Shown piece after piece: positions 1 to 7,345 of a stretch of DNA of 37,554 nucleotides. The notes below the pieces were generated by a model. It made no database searches, was not told the DNA's origin, and saw only the letters and a list, made by a program, of their open reading frames with translations. The DNA comes from Candidatus Aminicenantota bacterium (GTDB taxonomy: Bacteria > Acidobacteriota > Aminicenantia > Aminicenantales > Aminicenantaceae), in assembly GCA_030614685.1 (NCBI GenBank), contig JAUWTO010000009.1, positions 1-37,554 on the forward strand. Direction: 5' to 3'. The position numbers and the translations under genes were made by a program. The first letter of the stretch is position 1. Every line of letters begins with the position of its first letter.

Positions 1-832
1 GGTCGGTCAGCGTGACCGGCCGCCGCTTGACCAGGTCGACGATGGCGGCTTCCACGGCCTCCCGGCCGGAAAGGCGAGGGTCGTCGGAAAAATCGGCGAT
101 GATCTCGGCCTCCGGACCGAAAATCTCCCTGATCTCTTCCATTCTTTCCTGAGTCAGGGCCTGCGCAAAGCCTTCCGCCGGGGGACGCACCACAGTGTTA
201 AGCTGCACCCTGTCCGGATGAATGGCGGCGGCGGCTTCCTTGAGTTCCCGGATGTGCTCAGGGGAGTCGTTGATGCCCGCCACCAGCATCACCTCGAGCC
301 AGAGCTGGCCCCGGTACTCCTGTCGAAAACGGATGAGGCTTTGGATGATGTCCCTGACCTCGAGGGAAGGATGGGGGCGGTTGACCCTTTCGAACACCTT
401 CTGGGTCGCGGCATCCAGGGAAGGGACGACCAGGTCGGCCTCCATCAGGGCCTGCCTGACCTCCTGCCGCGTCAGCAGCGTGGAGTTGGTCAGCACCGCC
501 ACCGGGATGTCTGTCATGGCCTTGATCTTGCGGATCAGGGAACCCAGGTCGGCGTTAAGCGTGGGTTCCCCCGAGCCCGAGAACGTGACGTAGTCGATCC
601 TTCCCTTTGAAGAGGTGACGGCATCCTGGATCTGGGAAAGAATCTCCTGTTCTTCGAAAAAACATCCCGCCCGGTCGGTTGTTTCCGGGGTGGGCCCCAG
701 CTGACAGTAGATGCAGTCCAGAGTGCAGGTCTTGTAGGGGAGGATGTCGACTCCCAGGGAATACCCCAATCTCCTCGAGGGAACGGGGCCGTAGATATGA
801 ACTTGGGAAGGGAAGCCGGCTGGTTCGCTCAA
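1..832 (-). CDS. Radical SAM protein, COG0731/TYW1-like (3' end beyond window)
   Basis: The frame is open from a TTG codon at 830-832 to the window edge (277 codons), so the C-terminus is missing. The radical SAM signature C36-x3-C40-x2-C43 follows a conserved GPVPSRRLGYSLGVD segment. A FSGSGEPTLN motif, typical of SAM-binding glycine strands, comes next. This N-terminal pattern is that of the COG0731 group (wyosine-synthase-like radical SAM proteins), common in anaerobes and mostly without assigned substrate. The last visible residues (REAVEAAIVDLVKRRPVTLTD) look like the start of a helical or winged-helix tail. No ATG start is available: an in-frame stop (that of the upstream gene) lies two codons before the TTG, and AAGGTG sits nine bases upstream as a ribosome site. 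The gap to the upstream gene is 6 bases, so the two are co-translated. The family is confident; the substrate is unknown. Confidence 0.85.
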   Translation of the reverse strand, partial: MSEPAGFPSQVHIYGPVPSRRLGYSLGVDILPYKTCTLDCIYCQLGPTPETTDRAGCFFEEQEILSQIQDAVTSSKGRIDYVTFSGSGEPTLNADLGSLIRKIKAMTDIPVAVLTNSTLLTRQEVRQALMEADLVVPSLDAATQKVFERVNRPHPSLEVRDIIQSLIRFRQEYRGQLWLEVMLVAGINDSPEHIRELKEAAAAIHPDRVQLNTVVRPPAEGFAQALTQERMEEIREIFGPEAEIIADFSDDPRLSGREAVEAAIVDLVKRRPVTLTD

Positions 833-838
833 ATGCGT

Positions 839-1042
839 TTACACCTTGTCTTGGTAGATCGCGATGAAATTCCGCAGGGACCGGTCGTAGGTCCGTTCTG
901 CCTCATCCGGGAACAAACATGCCGGGAGCTCTTCCATGCGCCAGTGGTATTGGAGACATTCGCAGCACACGCCTTTCCGGCTGCAGGGATCATAGGAACA
1001 GTTGCAGTGCGTCAGGTTCTTCTCTTTCTGACATTCATCCAT
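839..1042 (-). CDS. DUF6485-like small cysteine-rich protein
   Basis: A 67-residue protein with eight cysteines (C4, C13, C15, C20, C26, C27, C29, C42) in a CxC...C...CCxC arrangement followed by ELPACLFP. This matches my memory of the DUF6485 family of small putative metal-binding proteins in anaerobic bacteria. The C-terminal third is a plain amphipathic helix. A GTG at 1046-1048 could add two residues, but GAGGA lies seven bases before the ATG at 1040-1042 and only one base before the GTG, so the ATG is preferred. It sits between the NifU-like scaffold and the radical SAM gene in the same transcript. The cysteine pattern suggests Zn or Fe-S binding; no function is established. Confidence 0.75.
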   Translation of the reverse strand: MDECQKEKNLTHCNCSYDPCSRKGVCCECLQYHWRMEELPACLFPDEAERTYDRSLRNFIAIYQDKV

Positions 1043-1059
1043 GCTCACATCCTCGGTTT

Positions 1060-1530
1060 TCAGGTTTTTCGATACGGCTTTTTCCAGGGAGACTTCTGCT
1101 GGTGGAGAAAATCAGCCAGGGCTGAGCGCAGCGATTCCGAAGCCAGCTGGGCGCAGTGGAGGTGGGCCTCCGGGAGGCCGCCCAGCCGTTTGATGATCTC
1201 ATCGGCGCTGACGGCGGCCAGGGCCTGAGTGAAGGTCTTGCCTTTGACCAGCTCCGTGGCCATGGTTGCGCAGGAAACCGTGGCGCCGCACCCGTCAGTG
1301 ATCCAGGTGGCTTCGGCGATGATGTCGTCCCGCATGCGGAGGAAGATCTCTATGGTGTCTCCGCAGATGCCGGTCACCTTGCCGTAGCCGTCGGGATTCT
1401 CCAGCGTGCCCATATTACGCGGGTTGATCCAGCGCTCGATCACGGCCTCGCTGTACTCCAGGCGCGCCTGTGCCAGGATTTGCTCCTGGAGGGCCTGCGC
1501 AAATTTTTCCAGGTCTTCGTGTTCAGACAT
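1060..1530 (-). CDS. NifU/IscU-like iron-sulfur scaffold protein
   Basis: A 156-residue protein with the IscU/NifU N-terminal scaffold fold. The three cluster-binding cysteines are present: C56 in GICGDT (with the conserved D58), C81 in DGCGATVSC, and C126 in LHCAQLA. An extra cysteine, C87, follows the second motif. Scaffold proteins of this type assemble [2Fe-2S]/[4Fe-4S] clusters on these cysteines and pass them to apoproteins. The first 30 or so residues are an added helix not found in E. coli IscU. No NifU C-terminal (Nfu) domain is fused. An in-frame TTG at 1540-1542 would add four residues, but the ATG at 1528-1530 has GAAG six bases upstream. No cysteine desulfurase is adjacent, which is unusual for a scaffold gene. 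Confidence 0.85.
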   Translation of the reverse strand: MSEHEDLEKFAQALQEQILAQARLEYSEAVIERWINPRNMGTLENPDGYGKVTGICGDTIEIFLRMRDDIIAEATWITDGCGATVSCATMATELVKGKTFTQALAAVSADEIIKRLGGLPEAHLHCAQLASESLRSALADFLHQQKSPWKKPYRKT

Positions 1531-1571
1531 TTGATTCTTCAACTCAGTATGCTGTGTCGTTAGGCACTGTT

Positions 1572-1844
1572 TCAGGACAGCGACCGCATGAGGGCCTGGA
1601 TCTTATCGGGATCCTTCAGGTGGTAGCCTCTCAGGTTGCCTTTTTGGCAGAAATCCACGATCCCCGAGGCCTTCAAGATGCTGAGGTGCTGGGACACATT
1701 GGGTTGGCTCGACTGCAGCAGGTCCTGGATGTCGCCCACACATTTTTCGCCCATCAGCAGGGCATCGATGATCATGAGGCGGGTCGGGTGCGCCAGCGCC
1801 TTGAATATCCGGGCCTGTCTGGTAAAGTCCTTTGCTTGAGCCAT
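1572..1844 (-). CDS. ArsR-family metalloregulator-like repressor
   Basis: A 90-residue winged helix-turn-helix protein. The N-terminal FKALAHPTRLMIIDALL and the recognition region SQPNVSQHLSILKASGIV (residues 45-62) are classic ArsR/SmtB features, and the wing is CQKGNLRGYHL. Two cysteines are present, C35 at the position equivalent to the ELCVCDL motif (here only one cysteine, KCVGDI) and C66 just before the wing, so a thiol- or metal-sensing role is possible but not the standard CxC arsenic site. It lies within the minus-strand cluster, 23 bases after the DUF4405 gene and ahead of the NifU-like gene. It could control the distal part of the cluster. Family assignment is secure; the inducer is unknown. 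Confidence 0.9.
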   Translation of the reverse strand: MAQAKDFTRQARIFKALAHPTRLMIIDALLMGEKCVGDIQDLLQSSQPNVSQHLSILKASGIVDFCQKGNLRGYHLKDPDKIQALMRSLS

Positions 1845-1867
1845 GGGAAAATATTATAGTCGAAAGT

Positions 1868-2704
1868 TCACTTTATTTCCATAAGCGCCTCGATCGCTGT
1901 CCGGAACTCGACCAGAGTGAAGCCATAGCGGCGGCGCAGCCGCCCCAGGGCCTCGGCCCGAGAAAGATGGCCGGGAAGCCCCATCTTGGCAAGGATGCGG
2001 GCGGCCGGGATGCCGGTTTCGGCCTCCACCTGACGAAGGGTCATCCGCCCTGAGATCACAAAGGCCACCTGATCGCTCTCCCCGAGTCCGCTGACCAGTT
2101 TTGTCTCATGCTCCTGCTCATCCGCGGTCTTCTCTTCCGTAGGCCTCTCCTGAATCTTAGCAGAGGGCACAAGCCGCGAATTTACCCGGTTCTTCTGTGC
2201 ATTCAGCGTTTCCCTCCGGTCCTGTGTTTCGGGAGGAGACTTCGCAGGCCTGTCCGGGGCCTCGAGAGGAGGCGGAAGCCGCCGGTCCCACTCCACCAGG
2301 GTGGCCTGCCCGCGCCCCTGTCCCTGGCCGAAGCCGAATTCATAGTACTCGGGAGCGTTCTTGGCCATGAATGCCCAAAAGACGAATGGGATCAGCACAG
2401 CCCCCGTGACGATCATCCCCAGGGCGGGGCGCCAGGCTCCCTTGAACAACGTGCGGGTTTTGCCCTTGATCCAGCCCCACTCCAGGATCAGATGGAAAGC
2501 CAGGAACACGGTGAAGGCGATCGACAGGTAGAGGTGGATGTGGGTCCATTGATGCCGGTACAGACCGAGGAAGAATTTGTCGCTCTCCTTGATCGCAGGC
2601 CCTTCCTTGAGGATAAAGGCCAACAGCAGACCGATCAGGATGATCCCGATCATAGTCAGGAACATCAGGACATCGACCAGGTATTTCCAGCTGGTTTTTT
2701 TCAT
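1868..2704 (-). CDS. DUF4405-type membrane protein with C-terminal helical domain
   Basis: A 278-residue protein with three predicted membrane helices (about residues 8-32, 57-77 and 90-112). Histidines cluster around helix two (H51, H56, H58, H70), a pattern in DUF4405 proteins that suggests b-type heme binding. A GQGQGRG-rich periplasmic or cytoplasmic segment is followed by a long charged, low-complexity linker (about 130-210). The final 60 residues (starting ISGRMTLRQVEAETGIP) form a small helical domain that also occurs as the tail of NapH-like ferredoxin membrane proteins. The start ATG has AGGAGG nine bases upstream. Likely an inner-membrane redox or heme protein; its electron donor or acceptor is not evident. 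The neighbours link it to the Fe/S cluster locus. Confidence 0.75.
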   Translation of the reverse strand: MKKTSWKYLVDVLMFLTMIGIILIGLLLAFILKEGPAIKESDKFFLGLYRHQWTHIHLYLSIAFTVFLAFHLILEWGWIKGKTRTLFKGAWRPALGMIVTGAVLIPFVFWAFMAKNAPEYYEFGFGQGQGRGQATLVEWDRRLPPPLEAPDRPAKSPPETQDRRETLNAQKNRVNSRLVPSAKIQERPTEEKTADEQEHETKLVSGLGESDQVAFVISGRMTLRQVEAETGIPAARILAKMGLPGHLSRAEALGRLRRRYGFTLVEFRTAIEALMEIK

Positions 2705-2783
2705 GTGCCGTCATCCTCCTTTTCTTGATCGTCATTATCCAGGATTCCTGCGGTCCGGACTCCAGATCTCCCGGATTGCCTGC

Positions 2784-3974
2784 CTAATCCACCTTGTTCA
2801 GTGCCTGCTCCAAGTCGGCTCTCTGGTCCTCATAGCTCTCACATCCGACCGAAATACGCACCAGATCATCAGTGATCCCGGCCTGCTCCCGTTTCTCCCT
2901 GGGAACTCCTGCATGGGTCATGCTGGCCGGGTGCTGGATGAGAGACTCCAGCCCGCCTAAAGAAACAGCCAGTGCCGCCAGATTCATAGAATTGATCAGA
3001 ATTTCCCCGGCCGCAAATCCGCCCTTGAGCCCGAAACAGAGCAGCGAACCCGGGCCGCGCATCTGCTGCTTGGCCAGCTCGTACTGTGGATGCGAGGGCA
3101 GGCCCGGGTAGTTGACCCAGGCGATTTTGGAGTGCTCTTCCAGGTACTTGGCGAGCTTTATGGCATTCTCCTGGCTTTTATCGACCCTCAGGGCCAGGGA
3201 TTTCACACCACGGAGGGCCAACCAGGATTGGTGCGGGTCCATGGTGCCGCCGTTGTAGACCAGGGACTTCTTGATCTGGTCGAAGAGCTCTTTGGTCTTG
3301 GGGACAATCACGCCGCCGCAGATGTCGCTGTGGCCGTTGATGAACTTGGTCACACTGTGGTAGACGATATCCGCGCCCAGATCCAGGGGGTTCTGCAGGA
3401 TCGGGCTGGCAAAGGTATTGTCCACCATGAACGTGATGCCGTGTTCATGGGCCAGCTCGGCGCAGGCCCGGATGTCGGAGATGCTCATAGTCGGATTGGC
3501 CGGCGTCTCGACAAAGAGGACCCGCGTGTTGGGCCGAATGCAGGCCTTGATCGCGTCAAGGTCCGATGTGTCGACATAGTCGTATTCCACACCGAACTTT
3601 GCGAAGAATACTTCGACCAACATACGGGATGGTCCATAGACCGCGTCCGTGCCAATGATGTGAGCGTCCTTGTCGAGCAGGGCCATGAGCAGAGTGGAAA
3701 GGGCCGCCATTCCAGTGGCGGTAGCCAGCCCCCCGTAGCCGTGTTCCAGGTAAGCGATGTTGTCCTCGAAGGCCTTAGTGGTCGGATTTCCGATCCGGGT
3801 ATAGATATAACCGTCTTCCCTGCCGGCGAAACGGGCAGCGCCCTGGGCCGCATCTTTGAAAACGAAGGTCGATGACTGGTAGATGGGCATGCTGACCCCA
3901 CCGAAGGTCGGATCTGGATGCTGCCCGGCATGGATGACCGCGGTTGCGGTGTCAAGATTGCTATGGTCTTTCAC
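2784..3974 (-). CDS. Cys/Met metabolism PLP-dependent C-S lyase family enzyme
   Basis: A 396-residue, full-length member of the Cys/Met metabolism PLP family (cystathionine gamma-synthase, cystathionine gamma-lyase, methionine gamma-lyase, O-acetylhomoserine sulfhydrylase). PLP lysine K210 lies in SVTKFINGHSD, pyridine-binding D185 in MVDNTF, and phosphate-binding Y58/R60 in YTRIGNPT. The segment Y113-G-P115 corresponds to Tyr-Gly-Cys of canonical methionine gamma-lyase, so the diagnostic cysteine is proline here. The exact reaction therefore cannot be fixed from sequence. It starts at GTG with AAGGAG nine bases upstream. It sits between FmdB and DUF4405 genes in an Fe/S-type cluster that lacks a NifS-like desulfurase, so sulfide release is an attractive role (inference). 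Confidence 0.85.
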   Translation of the reverse strand: MKDHSNLDTATAVIHAGQHPDPTFGGVSMPIYQSSTFVFKDAAQGAARFAGREDGYIYTRIGNPTTKAFEDNIAYLEHGYGGLATATGMAALSTLLMALLDKDAHIIGTDAVYGPSRMLVEVFFAKFGVEYDYVDTSDLDAIKACIRPNTRVLFVETPANPTMSISDIRACAELAHEHGITFMVDNTFASPILQNPLDLGADIVYHSVTKFINGHSDICGGVIVPKTKELFDQIKKSLVYNGGTMDPHQSWLALRGVKSLALRVDKSQENAIKLAKYLEEHSKIAWVNYPGLPSHPQYELAKQQMRGPGSLLCFGLKGGFAAGEILINSMNLAALAVSLGGLESLIQHPASMTHAGVPREKREQAGITDDLVRISVGCESYEDQRADLEQALNKVD

Positions 3975-4019
3975 GAGATTTCTCCTTTGTACAAAACAGA
4001 ATTGATTCGCTGGTAAGGA

Positions 4020-4265
4020 TCAGTCCTTTTGGCAGCTCCCATCGACAGAACACGGTGGTGTGTCGCAGCGCTCGGTGCGGTCGCAGCAGGTATTCTCCGA
4101 ACTTCTAGGGGATGAAACGGAAACGCTGCCCAGGCTGGAAATGAGTTTGCGCAGATCCCGGCCGCCGCATTCGGGGCACTCGAGGTCTTCTGGAACGCTG
4201 CGGCTAGACAGGATGAATTCTGACGTTTGCCCGCACTTCCCACAGGAATATTCATAGATGGGCAT
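4020..4265 (-). CDS. FmdB-family zinc ribbon protein
   Basis: An 81-residue protein beginning MPIYEYSCGKCG, the hallmark of the FmdB/CxxC_CxxC_SSSS regulatory-protein family. The zinc ribbon uses C8/C11 and C30/C33. After the ribbon comes LRKLISSLGS, as in the family, and then a C-terminal tail with five more cysteines (SENTCCDRTERC, PPCS, GSC). That tail could bind a second metal. FmdB was named for a putative regulator of formamidase; the true molecular role is uncertain. It lies 15 bases downstream of the CGGC gene and 45 bases upstream of the C-S lyase gene in the same orientation. Confidence 0.85.
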   Translation of the reverse strand: MPIYEYSCGKCGQTSEFILSSRSVPEDLECPECGGRDLRKLISSLGSVSVSSPRSSENTCCDRTERCDTPPCSVDGSCQKD

Positions 4266-4280
4266 GTCTGTGGCCGGTCC

Positions 4281-4724
4281 TCAGTTGTAGTCTTCCTGCA
4301 GGGCCGGGTCTTCTCTCATCAGGTCGCCCGCCAGCTGCTCCATGTTGCTTTGCTTCCAGAACGGCAGGTCGGCGTGGGCCTGCATGTACTTCAATGGGAT
4401 GGGATGGGTTCCGATTTGAACGGGAATGCCGTAGCGGCTCTCGATGAACTGTTTGAAATGACGGATCCGGGGGCAGGGGGGGTATCCCACGACCAGACCG
4501 GTGGCCAGGTGGATAACGTCCGCCCCGTTCTTGATCATCTCTTCGGGAACGTATTCCACGTTGCCGCCGGGGCACCCCCCGCAGAAGGAATATCCTACCA
4601 GCTCCACGTCCTCATCCTTGGGATAGATGGAAAATGCGCCCACGCGCTCGCGCAGTGCGCGCAGACACTTGCCGCCACCACAGCTTTGGTAACGGCCGCA
4701 GATGATGATGCCGATCTTCTTCAT
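4281..4724 (-). CDS. CGGC domain-containing protein
   Basis: A 147-residue protein with a run of cysteine motifs: C9, C15 and C20 in ICGRYQSCGGGKC and the name-giving C48-G-G-C51 in YSFCGGCPGG. The remaining sequence is alpha/beta, with a GADVIHLATGLVVGYPPCP strand-turn segment. CGGC proteins (PF08821) are small putative metal-binding proteins from anaerobic bacteria and archaea, and no reaction has been assigned. The ATG at 4722-4724 has GAGGA six bases upstream; a TTG five codons earlier would place that site inside the gene. The start is only 11 bases after the Mrp stop, so translation is probably coupled. Confidence 0.85.
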   Translation of the reverse strand: MKKIGIIICGRYQSCGGGKCLRALRERVGAFSIYPKDEDVELVGYSFCGGCPGGNVEYVPEEMIKNGADVIHLATGLVVGYPPCPRIRHFKQFIESRYGIPVQIGTHPIPLKYMQAHADLPFWKQSNMEQLAGDLMREDPALQEDYN

Positions 4725-4735
4725 GTTATATCCTC

Positions 4736-5539
4736 TCAAGCTTCTATGGTCTTCAGAATCTTCTCCACGATCTCCAGGAAGGCTTGGCTGGCCTCTGAAT
4801 CCGGATGACTGTCCAGGAAGGACTTGCCCGCGTCACCCAGGATAACGATCTCGGGTGTGATAGGGATCCCCCCTAAGAACGGTATCCCCAGCTCCGCAGC
4901 TGCCGCCTGCCCCCCTCCCTTTTTGAATAGATCGATGCTTTCACCGCAGTGCGGGCAGGACATGCCGCTCATGTTCTCAATGATTCCCATGAGGGTGAGG
5001 TTCAGCTTACGGGCGAAGGCCACGGCGCGGCGCGAGTCCAGCAGCGCGACCTCCTGGGGAGTGGTCACGACCACCGCACCCGTGGCCGGGATGAGCTGCG
5101 CTACAGACAGCGGCTCATCGCCGGTCCCCGGGGGGGAGTCGATGATCAGCCAGTCCAGTTCTCCCCACATGACGTCGCTCAGGAACTGTTGGATGGCCTT
5201 CATCTTCATGGGTCCCCGCCAGATCACGGGCAGGTTGGGGTCCTGCAGCAGAAAAGACATGGAGATGAGGCTGAGGTTGTCGTTTACGGCCACAGGCTGG
5301 ATTCCTTCGCCCGAAACCTCGAGCCGGCGGTCCTCCATCCCCAACATCTTGGCCAGGTTGGGGCCGTGGATGTCCACATCCAGGAGCCCGACCTTCATGC
5401 CTTTCTTGGCGAAGGCCAAGGCCAGGTTGGCGGCGACGGTGCTCTTGCCGACGCCGCCTTTGCCGCTGAACACCAGCAGGCGGTGCTTGATCTTCTCCAG
5501 GGTCTCTGTGATCTTCTTCTGGTCTTGTTCCTCCGGCAT
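4736..5539 (-). CDS. Mrp/NBP35-type P-loop ATPase (Fe-S carrier family)
   Basis: A 267-residue deviant-Walker ATPase of the Mrp/ApbC/Nbp35 family. The P-loop GKGGVGKST spans 26-34, the second lysine motif and DVDIHGPN follow at 54-61, and Walker B/switch [10 protein letters not shown] is at 133-142. A C195-P-H-C198 pair matches the bridging cluster-binding CxxC of Fe-S carrier members. Such proteins bind a [4Fe-4S] cluster across a homodimer and deliver it to targets; in Desulfovibrio related ATPases accompany the ORP (NifX-like) Mo-Cu protein. The start overlaps the stop of the upstream tandem NifX-like gene by one base (TAATG), arguing for a joint function. There is no N-terminal MIP18 domain. 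Confidence 0.93.
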   Translation of the reverse strand: MPEEQDQKKITETLEKIKHRLLVFSGKGGVGKSTVAANLALAFAKKGMKVGLLDVDIHGPNLAKMLGMEDRRLEVSGEGIQPVAVNDNLSLISMSFLLQDPNLPVIWRGPMKMKAIQQFLSDVMWGELDWLIIDSPPGTGDEPLSVAQLIPATGAVVVTTPQEVALLDSRRAVAFARKLNLTLMGIIENMSGMSCPHCGESIDLFKKGGGQAAAAELGIPFLGGIPITPEIVILGDAGKSFLDSHPDSEASQAFLEIVEKILKTIEA

Positions 5540-6252
5540 TACGTCACCCCCAGGATGAAGTTCTGGATGGCCTCTCGGATCGTCCCCGAAGCCCCGCTGA
5601 TGATCTGGACACCGGCGGCCCTGAAGACCTGGTCGGCCTTGGGCCCGACCTGTCCAGTCAGGACGATGCGCACGCCTTTGTCCACGAGCATCTGGGCCGA
5701 GCCGATGCCAGCCCCCTGGGCATCCTCCAGGTAGGGATTCCTCACGGCCTCGATCTGCTGGGCCGCCGGATCCAGGATGAGAAAATAGGGCGCCCTGCCG
5801 AAACGCGGATCAATGTCCGAATCCATCCCTTTGTCCGTGGCGGTCAGGCAGATCTTGGCCCCCTGAGGGATCGCCTTCGGAGGCGTCTGCGGGGCCTCCT
5901 GGCACTCGTGGCCATTTCCGTGATGGTGGTCGCAGAGGTCTTCACCCGCGCTCAACTCGTTCTTCAGGTACTTGTCCAAGACCCCATCGATGGGACCCTG
6001 TACGCCTATGATGGTTGTGATGTTATTCTGTGCAAAGAGATTCTGAGCCCGGGGCCCCATGCCACCGGTGATGATGCATTCCACTCCTCTTTCCCCAAGG
6101 TAGCCCGGCAGGAAACCGGGCTCGTGGCCCGGATTGGGGATCTCTTCCCGGGCCACGATCTTGCCGTCTTCGACGTCAACGAGTATATATGTCGGGCAGC
6201 GTCCGAAATGAGCGGATACGTTTCCGCCTTCTGTAGATATCGCTAGCTTCAT
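5539..6252 (-). CDS. Tandem NifX/NifB-C-like (dinitrogenase FeMo-cofactor biosynthesis family) protein
   Basis: A 237-residue protein made of two NifX/NifB-C-terminal-like domains (about 1-105 and 130-235). Each starts with a LAISTEGG or CLTATDKG strand, continues with HFGRCP or RFGRAPYF and contains an [10 protein letters not shown] or [10 protein letters not shown] turn. These repeated signatures show an internal duplication. The linker is rich in metal ligands ([13 protein letters not shown], about 106-118). Proteins of this fold carry Fe-Mo or Mo-Cu clusters (NafY, NifX, ORP). Here it is coupled to an Mrp ATPase by a one-base overlap, as in ORP-type loci. The bound metal is not predictable. 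No nitrogenase structural genes are in view. Confidence 0.88.
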   Translation of the reverse strand: MKLAISTEGGNVSAHFGRCPTYILVDVEDGKIVAREEIPNPGHEPGFLPGYLGERGVECIITGGMGPRAQNLFAQNNITTIIGVQGPIDGVLDKYLKNELSAGEDLCDHHHGNGHECQEAPQTPPKAIPQGAKICLTATDKGMDSDIDPRFGRAPYFLILDPAAQQIEAVRNPYLEDAQGAGIGSAQMLVDKGVRIVLTGQVGPKADQVFRAAGVQIISGASGTIREAIQNFILGVT

Positions 6253-6287
6253 GGTGTCTCCTTTCTGATCTTGGTCAAGCCGGTATT

Positions 6288-6629
6288 CTAGTCCTTCTTT
6301 TCGAGCTCTTGAATTCGCTTGGAGATCTGTTCTTGATGGCGTGCCAGGGCGTCGGCCTCCTCCTTGAGCACGAGGAGTTCATCCTCGGGCGCGGGTTGCG
6401 GAGGGGCATAGGGGTATTGCCCGTAAGCGCCCATGAGCCTGGGGTGGCGTAGGCCGCGGCCCCCACCGAATCCCATCCCCGATCCGCGCCTGAAGCCAAA
6501 GCCCTGCCCGAATCCCATTCCCGGTCCGGGCCGCATGTAGCCGGGCGTGTCGTATCCGGCACAGTAACCCATGGCCCTTCCAGAGCGGGGCCCTTCGCCC
6601 CACGGTCCTGTTTGGTTTCCTCTTGGCAT
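6288..6629 (-). CDS. DUF5320-type small Gly-rich protein
   Basis: A 113-residue protein starting MPRGNQTGPWGEGPRSGRAMGYCAGYD, the typical N-terminus of DUF5320. A Gly/Met/Phe-rich middle (about 30-75) follows and then a C-terminal coiled coil (about 83-113, EDELLVLKEEADALARHQEQI). The ATG at 6627-6629 has a near-perfect AGGAGGTG seven bases upstream; a GTG three codons earlier overlaps that site and is unlikely. DUF5320 genes regularly sit beside NifX-like and Mrp genes in anaerobes, and that is the case here. No function is established. A single cysteine (C22) is present. Confidence 0.82.
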   Translation of the reverse strand: MPRGNQTGPWGEGPRSGRAMGYCAGYDTPGYMRPGPGMGFGQGFGFRRGSGMGFGGGRGLRHPRLMGAYGQYPYAPPQPAPEDELLVLKEEADALARHQEQISKRIQELEKKD

Positions 6630-6693
6630 AGTGTTCACCTCCTTTTTTTATGGTGTGTGGAGCGTCGAAGCTTGGAGCATCGATCGCTCTCTT

Positions 6694-7143
6694 TTAACCT
6701 CTACATTCCGGACATAGCCCCAGGAACTCGATGTGGTGGTCGTTGATCTTGAAGCCGTGTTTTTTGGCCAGGGAGTCCTCGATCTTCTTGACCAGTTCCT
6801 GTTCCTCGTCCACAAAATCCGTGTAATCGATGATCTTGCCGCATTGCATGCAGATCAGATGATGATGGTGTGTTTCCTCATCCGTCGACCTGAATTCATA
6901 CCGGCTCTCTCCGCTGCCGAAGGACAGCTTGTTCAAGAGTCCCATGCGAACCAGGAGGTCCAGGGTCCGGTAGACCGTGGTCAGTCCCAAGCCGGGATTT
7001 GTCCGGTGTAGGGAGCCGTAGACCTCTTTGGCGCTTAGGTGTTTCGATGTGCGGCTGAGAAGCTCCAGGATGGCGCGCCGCGGAACTGTCCAGCGCGCGC
7101 CCTGCCTGCGAAGCCTGTGTTGCCATTGCCCTGGTCCGCGCAT
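6694..7143 (-). CDS. Fur-family metal-dependent transcriptional regulator
   Basis: A 149-residue Fur-type repressor. The winged helix covers about 10-85 with the recognition segment GLTTVYRTLDLLVRMG. The dimerisation domain carries HHHHLICMQCGK (H92-H95, C98, C101) and the C-terminal CPEC (C144, C147), which together form the structural zinc site. The sensory metal ligands (His cluster and acidic DFVDEEQE) fit Fur or PerR equally. The ATG has GGAGA five bases upstream. Its own promoter carries a Fur box, so it is probably autoregulated and controls the downstream minus-strand Fe/S-type cluster. The gap to the DUF5320 gene is 64 bases, without an obvious terminator. Confidence 0.92.
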   Translation of the reverse strand: MRGPGQWQHRLRRQGARWTVPRRAILELLSRTSKHLSAKEVYGSLHRTNPGLGLTTVYRTLDLLVRMGLLNKLSFGSGESRYEFRSTDEETHHHHLICMQCGKIIDYTDFVDEEQELVKKIEDSLAKKHGFKINDHHIEFLGLCPECRG

Positions 7144-7156
7144 GTGTCTCCTGTAA

Positions 7157-7177
7157 TGATAATGAAAACCGTTATCA
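7157..7177. promoter_or_regulatory. Fur box (operator)
   Basis: An imperfect palindrome, TGATAAT (7157-7163), 7-base spacer, GTTATCA (7171-7177); six of seven arm positions are complementary. Spacing and arm sequence match the classic Fur operator (GATAAT...ATTATC). It lies four bases downstream of the -10 element of the fur promoter, at the expected transcription start, which would allow repression by occlusion. It is the only such site I saw in the window. Confidence 0.8.
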
Positions 7178-7180
7178 ATA

Positions 7181-7211
7181 ATAATATGTTCTCCTCCACC
7201 CGGAATGTCAA
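7181..7211 (-). promoter_or_regulatory. Sigma70-type promoter for fur and the downstream cluster
   Basis: On the minus strand a perfect TTGACA (7211-7206) is followed by a 19-base spacer and TATTAT (7186-7181). The spacer is longer than the ideal 17, which may make the promoter weak or regulator-dependent. The Fur box lies directly downstream, 14 bases before the fur start codon. Confidence 0.6.
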
Positions 7212-7272
7212 GTTTTTTTTAAATGATCCGAAATTCACGAAAACTGGGAGGGGTTTTTCCCGTTCTCTATGT

Positions 7273-7302
7273 TTGTAAAGAATCCATGAGGTGAGTTATA
7301 CT
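7273..7302 (+). promoter_or_regulatory. Candidate promoter for queF
   Basis: TTGTAA (7273-7278), 18-base spacer, TATACT (7297-7302). Transcription would start near 7309, leaving a leader of about 37 bases, too short for a preQ1 riboswitch upstream of the ribosome site. Confidence 0.5.
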
Positions 7303-7345
7303 TCCGGGAGACCGCTTGGTTTAGTTCAGGTTTAAGGAGGGATCT

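Noticed and set aside
1845-1867. Internal promoter (TATAAT on the minus strand) before the arsR gene
   Set aside because: The -10-like box is eight bases from the start and has no -35 in any plausible spacing; AT-rich chance is likely.
3090-3875. Long plus-strand open frames opposite the C-S lyase and other genes (for example 3090-3875, 13874-14698, 18147-19085)
   Set aside because: They are antisense to clearly conserved genes, low in recognised motifs, and arise from high GC codon bias.
6658-6687. Imperfect tandem 15-bp repeat (TGGAGCGTCGAAGCT-like) between fur and DUF5320
   Set aside because: About eleven of fifteen matches; no evident operator symmetry or second occurrence in the window.
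7212-7345. preQ1 riboswitch before queF
   Set aside because: No C-rich stem with the conserved A-rich tail is seen, and the predicted transcription start leaves about 37 bases of leader.
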